This document shows positions 1 to 11,600 of a stretch of 64,000 nt of DNA, piece by piece; the stretch's first letter is position 1; each line of letters starts with the position of its first letter. The translations under genes were made by a program, and so were the position numbers. This stretch comes from Nemopilema nomurai (taxonomy: Eukaryota; Cnidaria; Scyphozoa; Rhizostomeae; Rhizostomatidae), in assembly GCA_003864495.1 (NCBI GenBank), contig ML133496.1, positions 2,323,631-2,387,630 on the forward strand. The letters are read 5' to 3'. The notes under the pieces were generated by a model. That model had not been told where the DNA came from, ran no database searches, and saw only the letters and a program-made list of their open reading frames with translations.

Positions 1-782
1 TAGATATTCGTATAGTGTATTTTCCACCGGCTGCTAGAATGGTTCGGCATGGGTCTAAATTGGTACGACTGGCTTAAAAAATCCCTTCCATAGATTTTCT
101 TTAAAAACCTGTCGATCAGACATCTTTTGCTAAATGCCAGAGCCAGGGAAAAATATTAATGACAGACTCAGCATAGTAGCCACGGAACATATTTCATTCA
201 AATTCCATTTTCTTTGTCTAAGTTATAGGATACTTGGTAAATTTCTGTTAATGAAGTTGTTTTTATTGAAATTAGGTTTCTTGCACTTTTTATTTCGATT
301 TTTAAATAAAGCAAGTAAAAGCAGCTCCCAGTCACAGGTCTTCAGTGTAAAAACAGCGACAAATGGCGTTATTTTGAATTGAGTGCATGTTGCTATTGAC
401 CATTGCTTACGTATCGACAGACCAGGGTTGATATGAAGGTGATTTAATCAGGATCCTCTCTGACAGCAACAAGAATCACCATAGCAAGAAAAACAATCAG
501 TTGCGTCTTTGCAGAAAACTAAACACAAATGTTAAAGTTTTTAAGCGACCACAAGCCAGTTTCTTCGATTGAATTTAACATGCTAGTTCGACGTGATGGA
601 TATACATGGTCAGAACTTCTGCGTAACAATGCACGTAATGTCTCAAATGTCTAATCAATCGAATTGAATTCGCATGAATTGGAGACTTCAATGAGCTGAC
701 ACTCTTTCTTTGACTTGAAAAGAAATTCTTAACCATTTATCGAAATGCTTGCGTCAGAATGTCGGATGAAAATTAAAAGAAA

Positions 783-892
783 ATAACATTTGTCCCTAGG
801 AAACAACATTTGCCCTCTGAATATGAAATCTGCCTCTCAAAACAAGATTTACCCTGTGGTTATAATACTTGTCTCCCTGTAAACGTCATCGA
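783..892. repeat. Degenerate ~21-bp tandem repeat
   Basis: About five diverged units share a core like ACAACATTTGCCCTCTG, for example near 785, 803 and 825. Similarity falls off quickly, so this may be a decayed minisatellite or chance. No coding frame is maintained across it. Confidence 0.3.
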
Positions 893-1435
893 GCCTTTTA
901 TCTGAGAAATGAAAGATAATAAAATGTGAATGTTGTAAAGGGATTCAGAGATTTCAAAACAAGGCCATGATAGTAAGTACCTTTTTGCGCAGAGATGAAT
1001 GTAAAGAGTTGAAGGGCCTTGCCACTCTTTCCTTTTATGAATTATTTATCTCATATCCTTTTGAGCAAAGGTGAAGATTTCTGCATAGGTTCCTTACTTC
1101 CCCTTTTCATAATATTTCTTTCCAATAATGACAGAATGCAACATGTAATACTACTTTATATCTGCAATGACTTTATACAAATCAGAAATGCTAATTACTT
1201 TTACTCCCACTTATGTATGGATGATGCAATTGTCCTGTTCTCCTTTTAAAAAATAAACTGTGATTAAAGTCATTTAATACGAACCTGATGACGTCACAGA
1301 ACAGCCATAAACCCCAAATTTGCTATCTTCTATAATGTTTCCAAGATACCTCTAAAAGTGTCGCTTAATATGATCTGAGAGTCAGCTTTGATGCTTTACT
1401 GATTTTCGTAGATTTTACCTGGCACGAATCGATCC

Positions 1436-1582
1436 CGTGTTAGAGGGGCGTAAGGCTAGGGGGCCCAAGAGGCTGAGCTCCCCTTGTTAATACCGTGACA
1501 AATTTTTGGTTTTTCTATTGCTTTTTGCAATACTTAGTGCAAGAGCTCTCCTTGTTATCTTGATAGCACTACACCACTGTCG
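1436..1582 (+). mobile_element. Short inverted-repeat element, family A copy 1
   Basis: This copy shares several blocks with the segment at 29470-29606 and, in reverse orientation, with 11112-11205. The shared blocks are a G-rich start (GCTAGGGGG), a CTATT-rich centre, GTGCAAGAGC followed by CCTTGTT, and an end like AGCACTACACCACTG. Start and end are imperfect inverted complements (GTGTAGNGCTAG). It has no coding capacity. The pattern fits a non-autonomous foldback or MITE-like element. Boundaries are approximate and no target-site duplication was identified. Confidence 0.55.
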
Positions 1583-3033
1583 TATTATCAATTTTTAGTC
1601 TTAAGAATGAATGAAGTCCTTAATAGCTGTAAAAAATTTTCACGCTTGATATTGTGTCAAAATGAGAAGATGAAGAACAACGAGATGATGAGGAAATTGG
1701 CAAATAAAAAGAACATCCCAATTATTCTCTTGCCATGTTATCGTTAATGTGCCGCATTCTATCCTTATTCAAACAGAAGTTAATATGCTGAATTTAAGTT
1801 CAATAATACAACTTTGTGATGACGTCACTTAGATTTCATCATAAAAAACTTTCAAAAGCTGTTGCTGTTGTTGTCTTTATTTCTGACTTGCATCGTTTCT
1901 TTGCATTCTGAAGCCACAAGAAAATTTTTCGAGTGATTTTTTATAAACTGATTGCTTTGATGCTTCGACATGTGGTCAATATTTCTATAAAAGAAAACAT
2001 TATCAACAATTTTTGTTACTGAAGGCACTTCTCAAAGGAGAAAAGGTTGTTTCTTTGAGACTTTGAAAGCTGTCAAATAAGCAATATTGATGCATTTATA
2101 AAAAACAACAGAAGATGATACTATTTAATATTTTTTTAAACAGTTTTCACCAGATATTTTTGCTTATAGCTCAGTAGCAAATATGAATGGTTTTTAGGTG
2201 CTTTTAGAGTTCATTAATCCTGTTTGGATTATAGCTGTCACAATTTGGCGTTATTTGTTTCTTATGTAAGGATTATTTTCATGGCCTTTATTTATGATGG
2301 CTGAGACAGCATTAGGAACGAAGAAAGAAACCTCAACCTCTAACAAATTGAAAAATCAATTTAAATACCAGGACAAGCGTGCCGAAAACACCAAAAGTAA
2401 TATGGTAAATTTTAAATTGTGGGGCATTTTAAATTGCTTTTATATCAAATCACGAAAAACGAAAAATTCTACTTTAATTGGACTACAGCATCTGTTATTG
2501 TTAAAAGTTGCTTCATTAAAGGCAATGAAGTATCAATGCTTGAATCTATCTTTAGAAAGGTGGGTCTTTTCCGCATTTCTTTGCAATATGGATGCTTAAG
2601 TATCATAACAGGAGTGGAGGTCATTGAATATACCCTAATCCACTTTATTAAAGAAAAGATTACGCGTTTCTTTTGGAACAACAAACTGAATGTAAAGTAA
2701 ACGAACTTGACTGTGCTTGGTACCTCGAAGCCCCTCTAGAACTCCGATTAACAGTATGTTACCAAGACTAACACAGGCTTGGCTCAATATTGTACCATTA
2801 GCTGGCACTGCTGTGTGGTTTTTGGCCGGTTTCAGTGGAACAGGCCCGCGTAAAACTCTACAGATGCCCAAGCTGCCAATGCAGATCAAACCCTTATTGA
2901 GCTGAACAGAGGACGCGTATGAAAAGACGGCCCTTATTACCATAATCCAAGGCTACGCGCTCCGGGGATAGACAATACTGCTCAACGTAGTGTATAATTA
3001 TGCATATTTAGCCAGAGTCCTGATCTCATTTGT

Positions 3034-3316
3034 ATGAGGTGCTGGCCGACAGAAGAAGGACCGAAAAACCCGAGCGTCCTGTTCTTCAGAGCCTGCTGCC
3101 CGCATACTGACTGGCATCCAAAATACACGGAGGAAACTTCCAAACCTACTGTTGGTATGTATCTAAAATTATATATGATAAGTTTAGCAAAGTGTCAGAG
3201 ATACCATATGGTCACAGCTGTAAACATATGTTTCTTCGTTTCCAGCTACGAGTACTCCCCATAGATTTTCTTTGCAAAGGGATTTTGGAAGTCCTGTTGG
3301 TGAAATTCATGTTTAG
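3034..3316 (+). CDS. Candidate two-exon small ORF, function unknown
   Basis: An ATG at 3034 opens a frame that reaches a canonical donor (GTATGT) after 3154. The intron 3155-3245 ends in a good pyrimidine tract plus CAG. The frame then continues over 3246-3316 to TAG, giving about 63 residues rich in Cys, Pro and charged residues (fragment FFRACCPHTDWHPKYTEE). The flanking sequence at 2700-3150 has higher GC than its surroundings. I recognise no family. The segment could instead be an internal piece of a longer transcript, since another acceptor-like TTTAG lies near 3013. Only the splice signals and frame continuity support it. Confidence 0.3.
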
Positions 3317-5080
3317 TTTCAAGAGAAGCTTCTATCGATTCTGACGCCATGAAATACGAAAGCAAGAGAGTGGTTTTCACTTATAATTTTATTTCGTCCT
3401 ATCAGTAAACAATCACATTAGCCAACTATTGTCGGTCATACTCATGGTAACGCAATTATCAGCAAAACTTTTATTTTGGTAATCATAAATTGAAAGGGCT
3501 AGTCAATTTGTTTTCGATTATCCATCTCCTCGAGCGATTGTTATTGCAAAGCTGAAAATGGGAGATTTTTGTCGGCTGTCACCTCCTGACAACAGAAGTA
3601 TTCAGTCTGACTCTGAATATTGAATACTGACTCGCAAGGCTGGCTCACGTAAATACATTAAAAAACGCAAGATAACTCAGGGTTATTCAGTTGGGATGGG
3701 CATTGCAATGCAAGAAGCCACAACCGAACGATAATTCTCTCTACCAAGCAAGCTACGGTTGTCTTTTCATACTCGTTCAGTCGAAGCTCTATTTGGCCTG
3801 TTTTTCGCTGATTGTATTTCGATTAAATTCACTAGATCCGGAGAGTTTGGAATCCCCAGGCAGAAGGGAATTCTCATTGAATTCAACAGTACAGCCGTGA
3901 ACCTCTCTTGAAGTATTATGATTATAGAGATTAATCGGCTACTTCTTATGCTGGTTTGTAGAACCATTGCAACTATCTTCGAGTATGTTGTTGTTCATCG
4001 AATTCCACCCTTTTTATTGTCCTCTGCAAATAACAACAACGCAACACAAAATGAATGCAAATTGCTTCCAAACATCTCTGACGTCATTGCCAGGGCCCAG
4101 CTGCTTAGGAGGCGAACTAAGCTTTTTCTACTCGCGTCAGAAGTGAAATGGATTTTTCATTTCCACCAGTTTCTGACGCCAATGCTAATCAAAATTATAT
4201 CCCTTCCTGTGCTTTGATATAATTTCTGATCCACGGAAAGTTTTAATGACGTAACTTTACAGAATTGTCTGATTTCCTTTACAAGTATTTACATTAATTT
4301 CCTCTTTGGAAGTGATTCCTTCTCTAATCCTGCTGGTCTTCAAAACATATTCCAGTTTTGGTGTGTCAGGCAGATTCATTAGCTCGCTGCAAAGAACTAT
4401 TCTGACTCAGATATTCCACGCCACAAAAATGACACAGATGTTGACATGACGTCACTTCATCCCTCGAGTACAGTCAGATTTTTCTTGCTTCTTTGAGGCT
4501 CACTGAACCTTGGTTAGTTCATATACACTATTTTCTTCTTGGTGCTTTGTCAATGTACTAATGGCTGAGGCTAGAGATGTTAGAGAGCTAAGGGCAGACT
4601 TGGTTACTGGCCATAGTTCAGCAGCCATTCCTCGTCCAAGCATATGCTGTGACATAGGTTTCAGAATTGTGTTGTTTTTGCCTTGCTATTATGCCCGTGA
4701 TGTGACTCTTGACCCTCCCCCACCCCTCCCCCCCCCAATCATCCTTTACGTCTTTTCAAAAATAGACGTTTCATTTACCCCTTTGGTTTGGATGTAGAGG
4801 TCTCTTCAATAACTAGAGTTTACAACAGGCATTAGACGTTTTGAGCTCCCCGTCTTCCTTCCCTCTGCTTGCACACATGGTCTCTGTAGGCCTAGGTTGC
4901 TGCGATACATCATTTCAGAGGGTGTTTCCCTAACTTCTGTAGACAGCTGACATATGTTAGTTGAACTCAGATTTTGTTCAAAAACATCTCTCTTAGGAGT
5001 GCAGAAGACCACCCCATACCCTTTCCCATACATACTTGTTCACTTTTAAAATGAATCTTCGCTGGCACGATGCCCCTCCT

Positions 5081-5148
5081 AGAGGTCAAGCCCTTGCCAG
5101 AGGTCAAGCCCTTCCTGGGTGTCAGGCCCTTCCCAGGGGTCATCTCCT
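5081..5148 (+). repeat. 18-bp tandem repeat, almost four units
   Basis: Units of AGAGGTCAAGCCCTTGCC start at 5081, 5099 and 5117, with a partial unit at 5135. Successive units diverge slightly. It is non-coding. Confidence 0.75.
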
Positions 5149-6424
5149 CTTAAACTGAAATTGTCCTTTGCGGCCCTGGTAGACGGCTATAGCTGATCGT
5201 TTAAACCATCAAAAAGATCTTCGTGAGGATAGTTGATGACAGAACCTTTTTCATTTGAACTAATCTGGCCGATAGACACAAGGCGTTCGGAGATTGTTTT
5301 GAAGGCTATGATGTAGTCTGTGTGCAGGAATTGTTATAAAGGGTGGCTTTTGCTAACATAGGACACCACATGTCGGCAACGAATAAAATTGATTGACCCT
5401 TTGTGGGATAATCCTGGTCTTTCGTTCATCGCCTATGCAACGTTTGTTGGTTTTCTACAAACTGCATTCTTTCTTTTTTGGGCCTGGTTATATCGATCAG
5501 TGTGTGTTCGGTGTTTCTCTAATCCAAACAAAACATCTCTTTGTTTTCATTTGATTTGCAGAAACAAATATTGATCAGACTTTGTAATGTTGATGATGGT
5601 TTAGAATATGGAAATAAATGGCAGAAGCAAACAGTTTGATGACTCTTTCATAAAACGTTTACGATTGTCAGGACTCGCAATTCGCTTGAAATAGATGAAT
5701 ATTCTAAAGACATTTTCTTTGCAAGTTATTACAAGAATCGGTGCGAAAACAAGTCGAGTCTTTCTCGATTCCTTGTGTGGCTCAGCTGATTCGGCAAGGG
5801 GTGACAATCAAATGAAGTAATTTGGTGAATTTGAGCATCTAGTTTTTCATAGAACAAAAGGAAGAAGACGCAACCGTAAACTGGAGAGGTCTCAACGCTT
5901 CCTTCAAAGGCATATTGAAAAATTGCAGAAATCTGAATTCTTAGGTGTTTAATCTAATTTCTGTAAAATTGCAGAAATCATATTTGTGATCTGCAAATGA
6001 CTTGAATCTCCCAAAAAGATATTCAACAGCATTCAACAATTAAGGATCATGCTTTTATGAAATGCGCTTTCGTATAAAGTAAAGCGCTTCTGAGCAAGTG
6101 TTAGTTAATGGTCGATCAAAAGGGGAATGCCCAACGACTAGGCCTGTAACGCGGGAATCCTCTCTCTAATTAGGCTATGTTTTTCATCCTTTGAGAAGAA
6201 AGACTGCATTCAAGTATAGCCCTATTGCTACGAGAGGGGATAGCATTCTAAGAAATCTAGCTTATGGGTGGTAAGAAATCTAGAGATCTAACTACGTAGA
6301 ATGGACTTAAAACCGAACTTTCAGATGTATTATTTTAGTTTGAAATATATTTATAGAAATAAATTCAAGAAAATGTGAATTAATACAGTTTGTTTTTGAA
6401 TCCATTACTTTTATTCTCAGGAAG

Positions 6425-6449
6425 CCACGTGACGTATCCACGTGACGTA
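6425..6449 (+). promoter_or_regulatory. Twin E-box/CRE-like direct repeat upstream of the supervillin start
   Basis: CCACGTGACGTA occurs twice, at 6425-6436 and 6438-6449, one helical turn and a bit apart. Each copy joins an E-box (CACGTG) to a CRE half site (TGACG). The pair lies about 110 bp upstream of the supervillin-like ATG. Such motifs bind bHLH-ZIP (USF/MITF type) and CREB/ATF factors in animals. Whether this is the core promoter or part of a 5' UTR is not shown by the sequence. Confidence 0.45.
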
Positions 6450-6559
6450 GCGGAGCCAAGGCATCAGAGATCTTACAAGCGGGCAAGAATGAAAGATAAG
6501 TCCTAGTTTTTTGCAAGAACGAAAAGCCACGCTGAAATCCGTGAAGAATATGCTTTAAA

Positions 6560-8616
6560 ATGTCCATCAGGATAAGCTCCCGTAAAAAATCAAGCTCGAA
6601 CCCAATTGTCATCAAGCCATCTAGGCCGAGATATTCTAGCGATGATGATGACGAAGACAAGGATGTAAGCAACGCTGGGGAGGAGGCAGAGTCGTCATGG
6701 AAACAAGCTGATTCTAAAAAGGATGATTACGAGGATGAAGATTATAATGATGGAAACAACAACGAGACTTCTGACTACCCAAAAGACGATTTGAATCGAA
6801 ATGAAGACAATGATGATGGTGATGAGGAGGTGTACCAGAATGGTGACACAGAGGTGGTCAAGAACCCGGTCAGTGACAAAAAGAACCCACCTGCTGCACC
6901 ACCGAAGCCAGCGGCAAAGGTTTCCATCCCGCCATCAAAAGTGGCACCAGCTTTGCTGCATAAGAGAGAGAAGCAGTGGCCGCCGCCAGCCCCCAAGACG
7001 TACGATGCATTTGCGGTCGAGGGCCACGGGCGGATGAACCCCTACACGAAGGAACTAATCAAAGACGAGGAAGAGAAGGAGGAAGAAGAAGTGGACAAGA
7101 GATGCGAGATTGACGACGGTCACACGGCACCCGTGAGACATCTGCGAAAGAATTGGCAGGGCAGGAATGAGGGCCCAAGGCTCGGGGTGCAGCGGCCATC
7201 TGCAAGCTTCAAAGGAGAGTCGGAATGGATAAAGCACATCAAGCCGGAGATAGAGTACGAGGAGCCTCCGAAGGAGCCGGAGTGGCTGCAGTTGGTGCGC
7301 AATAGAAGATGGAACTCGACAGTGAAGGCCAGGTTCCCTTGCAAAACAGACGACATTGTTGAGTTCGAGAGGCGATCAACAACGCCAAAGAACTGGAAGC
7401 GACTTTTGCTGGACAAGAAGGCCGTGCGCACCATTGGGCAAATCACAGGCATCGGAGCTGAAGGCGAAGAGCTTTTGTGGCGACTGGCAAAACAGAGAGG
7501 CAAGATTGAGGACACCAAGGAGATCTCCATACCAAGCGAGAAGGACATATTGGCCTACGAGTACGTGAAAGGGAACCTTGAGGCTGCTGTTGCCGAGGCT
7601 GCTATCCAAGCAATAGAAGGAAGCGAGGCAGGGGAGAACGACGAATCAGTGACAGATGAACCAGTGAAGCCTACGTCACGTGATCGCAAGGCTAGCTCAT
7701 CATCTACGCAAGTGTCCGCGGCAACGATTCGTCAGCGGCTTCTTAGATTGCACCCGGAAGAATTCAAGAAGCTGCTTGCTCTGGACCGGGCCCGCGATGC
7801 ACACCTTCGCTGGCAGTTCTCTACGGATCCGTACGATTCGGTGCATGAACATCAGCTGCAACCTTTTGAGATCGCCCTACTGGCAGGAGAGAGAGAAAGC
7901 AGACTGCGTTATCTGTTGAAGAAGCTACTGCGACCCGAAGACATGCCGATGTCTTCCCACTCGTCCGGAACTTCTACTCCGGTGTTTGGGAAGCCAAGAG
8001 GCCGGTCTTTGCCAGGAAGTAGCTACACTTCTGATCAAGAGAGCGATTCTGGGTCTTCGATTTCCAGTCAGAGAAGGTCAAGGGGAAAGAAAAAACCCCC
8101 AGTGCCCCTTCCCAGAAAGGGGAGGTCAATTAGTCCGTCTGTGAGAGATAAAGAGGATGAAGATGTGGTACATGGCTTCTTAGGTCCTGAAGATGAGCAA
8201 ATTGCATCGGAGTTGAAGAGGCTGGAAGATTTGGCCAAAGGGATAGGACTACCAAAGGAGATATCAGATTTGCTAAAAGAAAGCGCCGGGCTGCCTACGA
8301 GATCAAAGGAAAGACCCGAGGACTCAATTTCGATGGGCCTAGGAGATCGCATGAGAAATTTCCCGCGGGAACCAGAAAAGAAGAGTGTTGTTTCTTCGCA
8401 AAGCGAGAAGGAAGTCCCAAGCGCTGAAATAAAGCGGTCACTTGAGGACAGAAAGTTGAGTTTCTTCGGCCAAGCAGAAAAGGCGAAGAGCTATAAGAAG
8501 AAAGAAAGTGAAGTTGATGACACTGATGGAGGAAAAGCGTCTGAGATTGACATGGACGAGATTTCATCAAGACGTAAGAAGTTCCTGAGTCAAGAGAAGG
8601 AGGCGCAGACTGTCAG
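6560..8616 (+). CDS. SVIL: Supervillin-like gene, exon 1 (large N-terminal exon)
   Basis: This 2057-bp exon encodes about 685 residues. It begins Ser/Lys-rich, then runs through an Asp/Glu-rich tract (DDDDEDKD and following, residues ~30-105) and a Pro/Lys stretch (PPAAPPKPAAK, ~110-120). Next comes a more conserved-looking block (EPEWLQLVRNRRWNSTVKAR, ~240-260), then an alpha-helical Arg/Leu/Glu-rich segment. A likely SH3 ligand, KKPPVPLPRKGR, lies near residue 515. The exon has CpG and GC content well above its flanks. In vertebrate supervillin the N-terminal half is disordered and binds myosin II and other cytoskeletal partners; the same role here is inference. The donor CAG|GTACTG follows 8616. 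Reading on past it gives only nine more residues to a stop, which could be a short alternative isoform. Confidence 0.85.
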
Positions 8617-11600
8617 GTACTGCTCAGCTAAATAAAAGCACTTCCACGTGGAGTCTTCTATGGCCTAAAGATATGAAGGCATTTATTGGTCAATACTATT
8701 ATGCCAATCATGTGCGATCTCTCTCTGTCAAGTTAGGCCTACACATTCGATGTTTGGTGTCCTTCTAGCCCCTTTATCATAATGCTACATGGCTACTAAT
8801 TCGTTTAATTCCAATGGTTCTGCGTGACGTCATAAATGTTTTTCGCCACCAATTGGCTCAATGACGTCATGAATGTTTCTCAGCTTGACTCAAGGTGCTT
8901 TTGTTGTTGTTGTTTGTAGCAAAGTTCCCGAGAAGAGCAAGACCAGGCACAAGGTGCAGCGCATCAAGAGCGATGCCGAGTTGTATGCAGTGCTTTCGAA
9001 GCGTCGCATGGCAACTGACGATGAAGATACCGCAGCGGAGGAGCCGTCGAGCGAGATGAAGGGAATTTTTGATGACATCAACAACACATTTGGTGGTGGA
9101 GAGAAGCAGCCCAGCAAAGGGAGGAGAAAGCCTCGTTATCAAGAAAGCGAAGATAGCGAGTCGAATGCCATTGAAGAGAAGGATGAGAAGGAGGAAGAAG
9201 ATGATGTTGAAGATGAAGAGGAAGCACCGAGGCGAAGATCCAGAAGAGTTGCGAAGGCAGACAGCGGTAGGCCAACTAGGCAGAGAGCCCGCAAGTGGTC
9301 GGAGAGCGAGGATTCTGAGGAGGAGGAAGACGGAAGGTAAATGGCGTGTAAATTAATATTGAGTGGAGTTTGGTGATGCCGAGGAGATAAACATGAATTC
9401 TCAGTAAATTAAACTGACATGACACTAAGCTCATACTTTTTATTGAATATTTTAATTATCATTCATCTTTTTCAAAATGAAATTCCTATACTGAAATGGT
9501 AGGTAAGATTAAGGTGACCCTTAGTTCAATGACGTAGTTAAGTCAGTCGGCATCGAAGGTGGCTGTTGGCTGCAATTTTAAAACAGCCTCCTTCTGTTGA
9601 TATGCGACCCCATGGCTAACTAATGTTGGCAAAGATGGGCAGGAAGATGCAGTTAGCCTTCGAGCTTCGCTGTCGACCGCGCAATGTCTTATTCGCCAGT
9701 GACTAGTAGTGTCTCTTTATGCTTTGTGCCTTCAATGCTCTTTTAACAGATAACATCTCGCAATAGATAGAATACCATAAGAAACTAGTTTCTACTTGAA
9801 TGAAACGGGATGGGTCAACTGCATAAAACAACGCCTCTGCGGGGCAGCGTCAAGGAGATATGACGTAATAGAACGACAAGACTCTCTTGGTTAGCGCTCA
9901 GAATTGCGTCCTCTCAGAAATGACAGAATTCACCGGAATATAGTCAGGTTGCAAATATCAATCGTCATTGTATACCGGATAATCATGTTATTTTTTAACA
10001 AGCATGATTCTCCCAGCTAAGGTAATGTACACAAGCCTTGTTCATACTTTTAATCTTTGAATTATGCTTAGCAAGAATAAAATACGATTTCACGTGCTGG
10101 AATCAGGAATTCAAAGTCCATCGGTTTGATAGCTCAGAAAGTATTTTTAAAGGTTTAGCTTTATTTTCTTTTGACTTGCATTAGAATATTATTTACACCA
10201 GTTAAATTGACGATGCACTGGCAACAATAGTTGAAATACAATAAATATTCATACGAAATTCTCAAATTTTTCATACTTTTCCTGTTCGCAAAGTGCCAAG
10301 TATCTAAAATGCTTGATCCATATTCGATTTACGTGTTGAATGCTCGCCTTATGATAGCGATGCAACTGTTCGAAAATCAGTGAAAGTGTATCAATATCGA
10401 AACACAAGATGAACAAGTAATAAAATAAAAACGATGACCTATAAAATAAAGCTTTCGATGATTTATAGATGATAAAAAAGAAGTCATTAGCATCTTTGAC
10501 CTATAGGTGCAGATGACTGAGATTAAATTGAAGTAGCAGAAAGAAAAAGAATTGGGAAATATAGTCAGTAGTTTGAAGTTCACATGGCAATTTAAGCAAA
10601 GAGCCCTTCACGACCTGAAGTTGGCATGCAAGTTGAACAGTGTTTAAAATGCAATAAAATTTGTCAAACCAGTAGTGGCACATTTGAGGGGAAGTACGCT
10701 TCCCTGGCTTCTTTGGTTTGTGGATACTTTTGAAACAGGTCCATGTATACTGTTGTTAGAATCGTTTCTGGTCCAACTCTCTTGGCTGGCTAAATTCATG
10801 CTTGTTCTGTCCGTTGAATTTTGCTCTGACTTCAACAGCTCATTGACTCTGTTAAATATGAGCTTCTCGACAAGGATCATATTCTCGTCCAATAAATAAT
10901 CTCTTTTTCTCAAACAAATCAAACAAATAAGTGAACATTAAATTCAAATCATTTACAAAATATTGCTTTTTATATGTGGAATAACGTTGCTCGCGCGGCA
11001 CTGCAATACAACATTGTTTTCTATTTAGTCATCACTTGAGTCATCATAGTTGTACCTACAGTCCCATCAGGGTCATTGGAAGAGGGTCAAAAGAGTAACT
11101 GCTTTCTCTAAGACAGTGGTGTTGTGCTGTCTAAATATCAAGGGTAGCTCTTGCACAGAATGTTTCTAAAACAATAGAAGAGTAGAAACTTGCCAATTTT
11201 TGACAACAACAAGCTCTACACTCATTCTCTAAATACTGTTAAATCACCATCCCCTCTCTACCCCTCAGAAGACCAAATTAATATTTCTTTGCTCAGCTAA
11301 CGCACCCTGACCCCTTGTTGGACAGATTTGTTCGACGCAATAAATAAAACGACCATGAAAGATTTTGTAAACATTTCTCATTACTCGGCTGCCCCCTCGA
11401 ATAGATGCGTGATAAATAAGAGTGTTGAACAGCAGATTTTAAATAATAGAACTCAAATGTTAATCTGTAGTGTGCATGAAAATGTGAGCGAAAAGGATTT
11501 GGTTGCAGAAAATTGGTTCATTGAAAGTTATAGTATTGGTTGCAGAAAGCTGTATTGTTTTTGTTCCTCAGCGGTAAGGTAAGCTGCTTTAATGATTCCA

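Larger units (their letters stand above)
1..6420. other. Upstream non-coding region
   Basis: No open reading frame here looks convincingly coding. Reading frames are short, AT-rich and lack family resemblance. The stretch holds a degenerate repeat near 783-892, an inverted-repeat element at 1436-1582, a weak two-exon candidate at 3034-3316, a C-rich tract near 4711-4737 and an 18-bp tandem repeat at 5081-5148. Several TGACGTCA palindromes (CRE-like) occur, for example near 1288, 1818, 4079 and 4448. Their function is unknown. Confidence 0.6.

Noticed and set aside
2635..2943. 102-codon minus-strand frame with a protein-like look
   Set aside because: The opposite strand is also open, no family is recognised and it has no start or splice context.
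4711..4737. Poly-C/CCCCA tract as a possible telomeric or quadruplex element
   Set aside because: Irregular and short; no telomere-type unit repeats. Treated as a simple tract.
7120..7548. 142-codon minus-strand frame
   Set aside because: Shadow of the GC-rich supervillin exon 1; the plus strand is clearly the coding strand.
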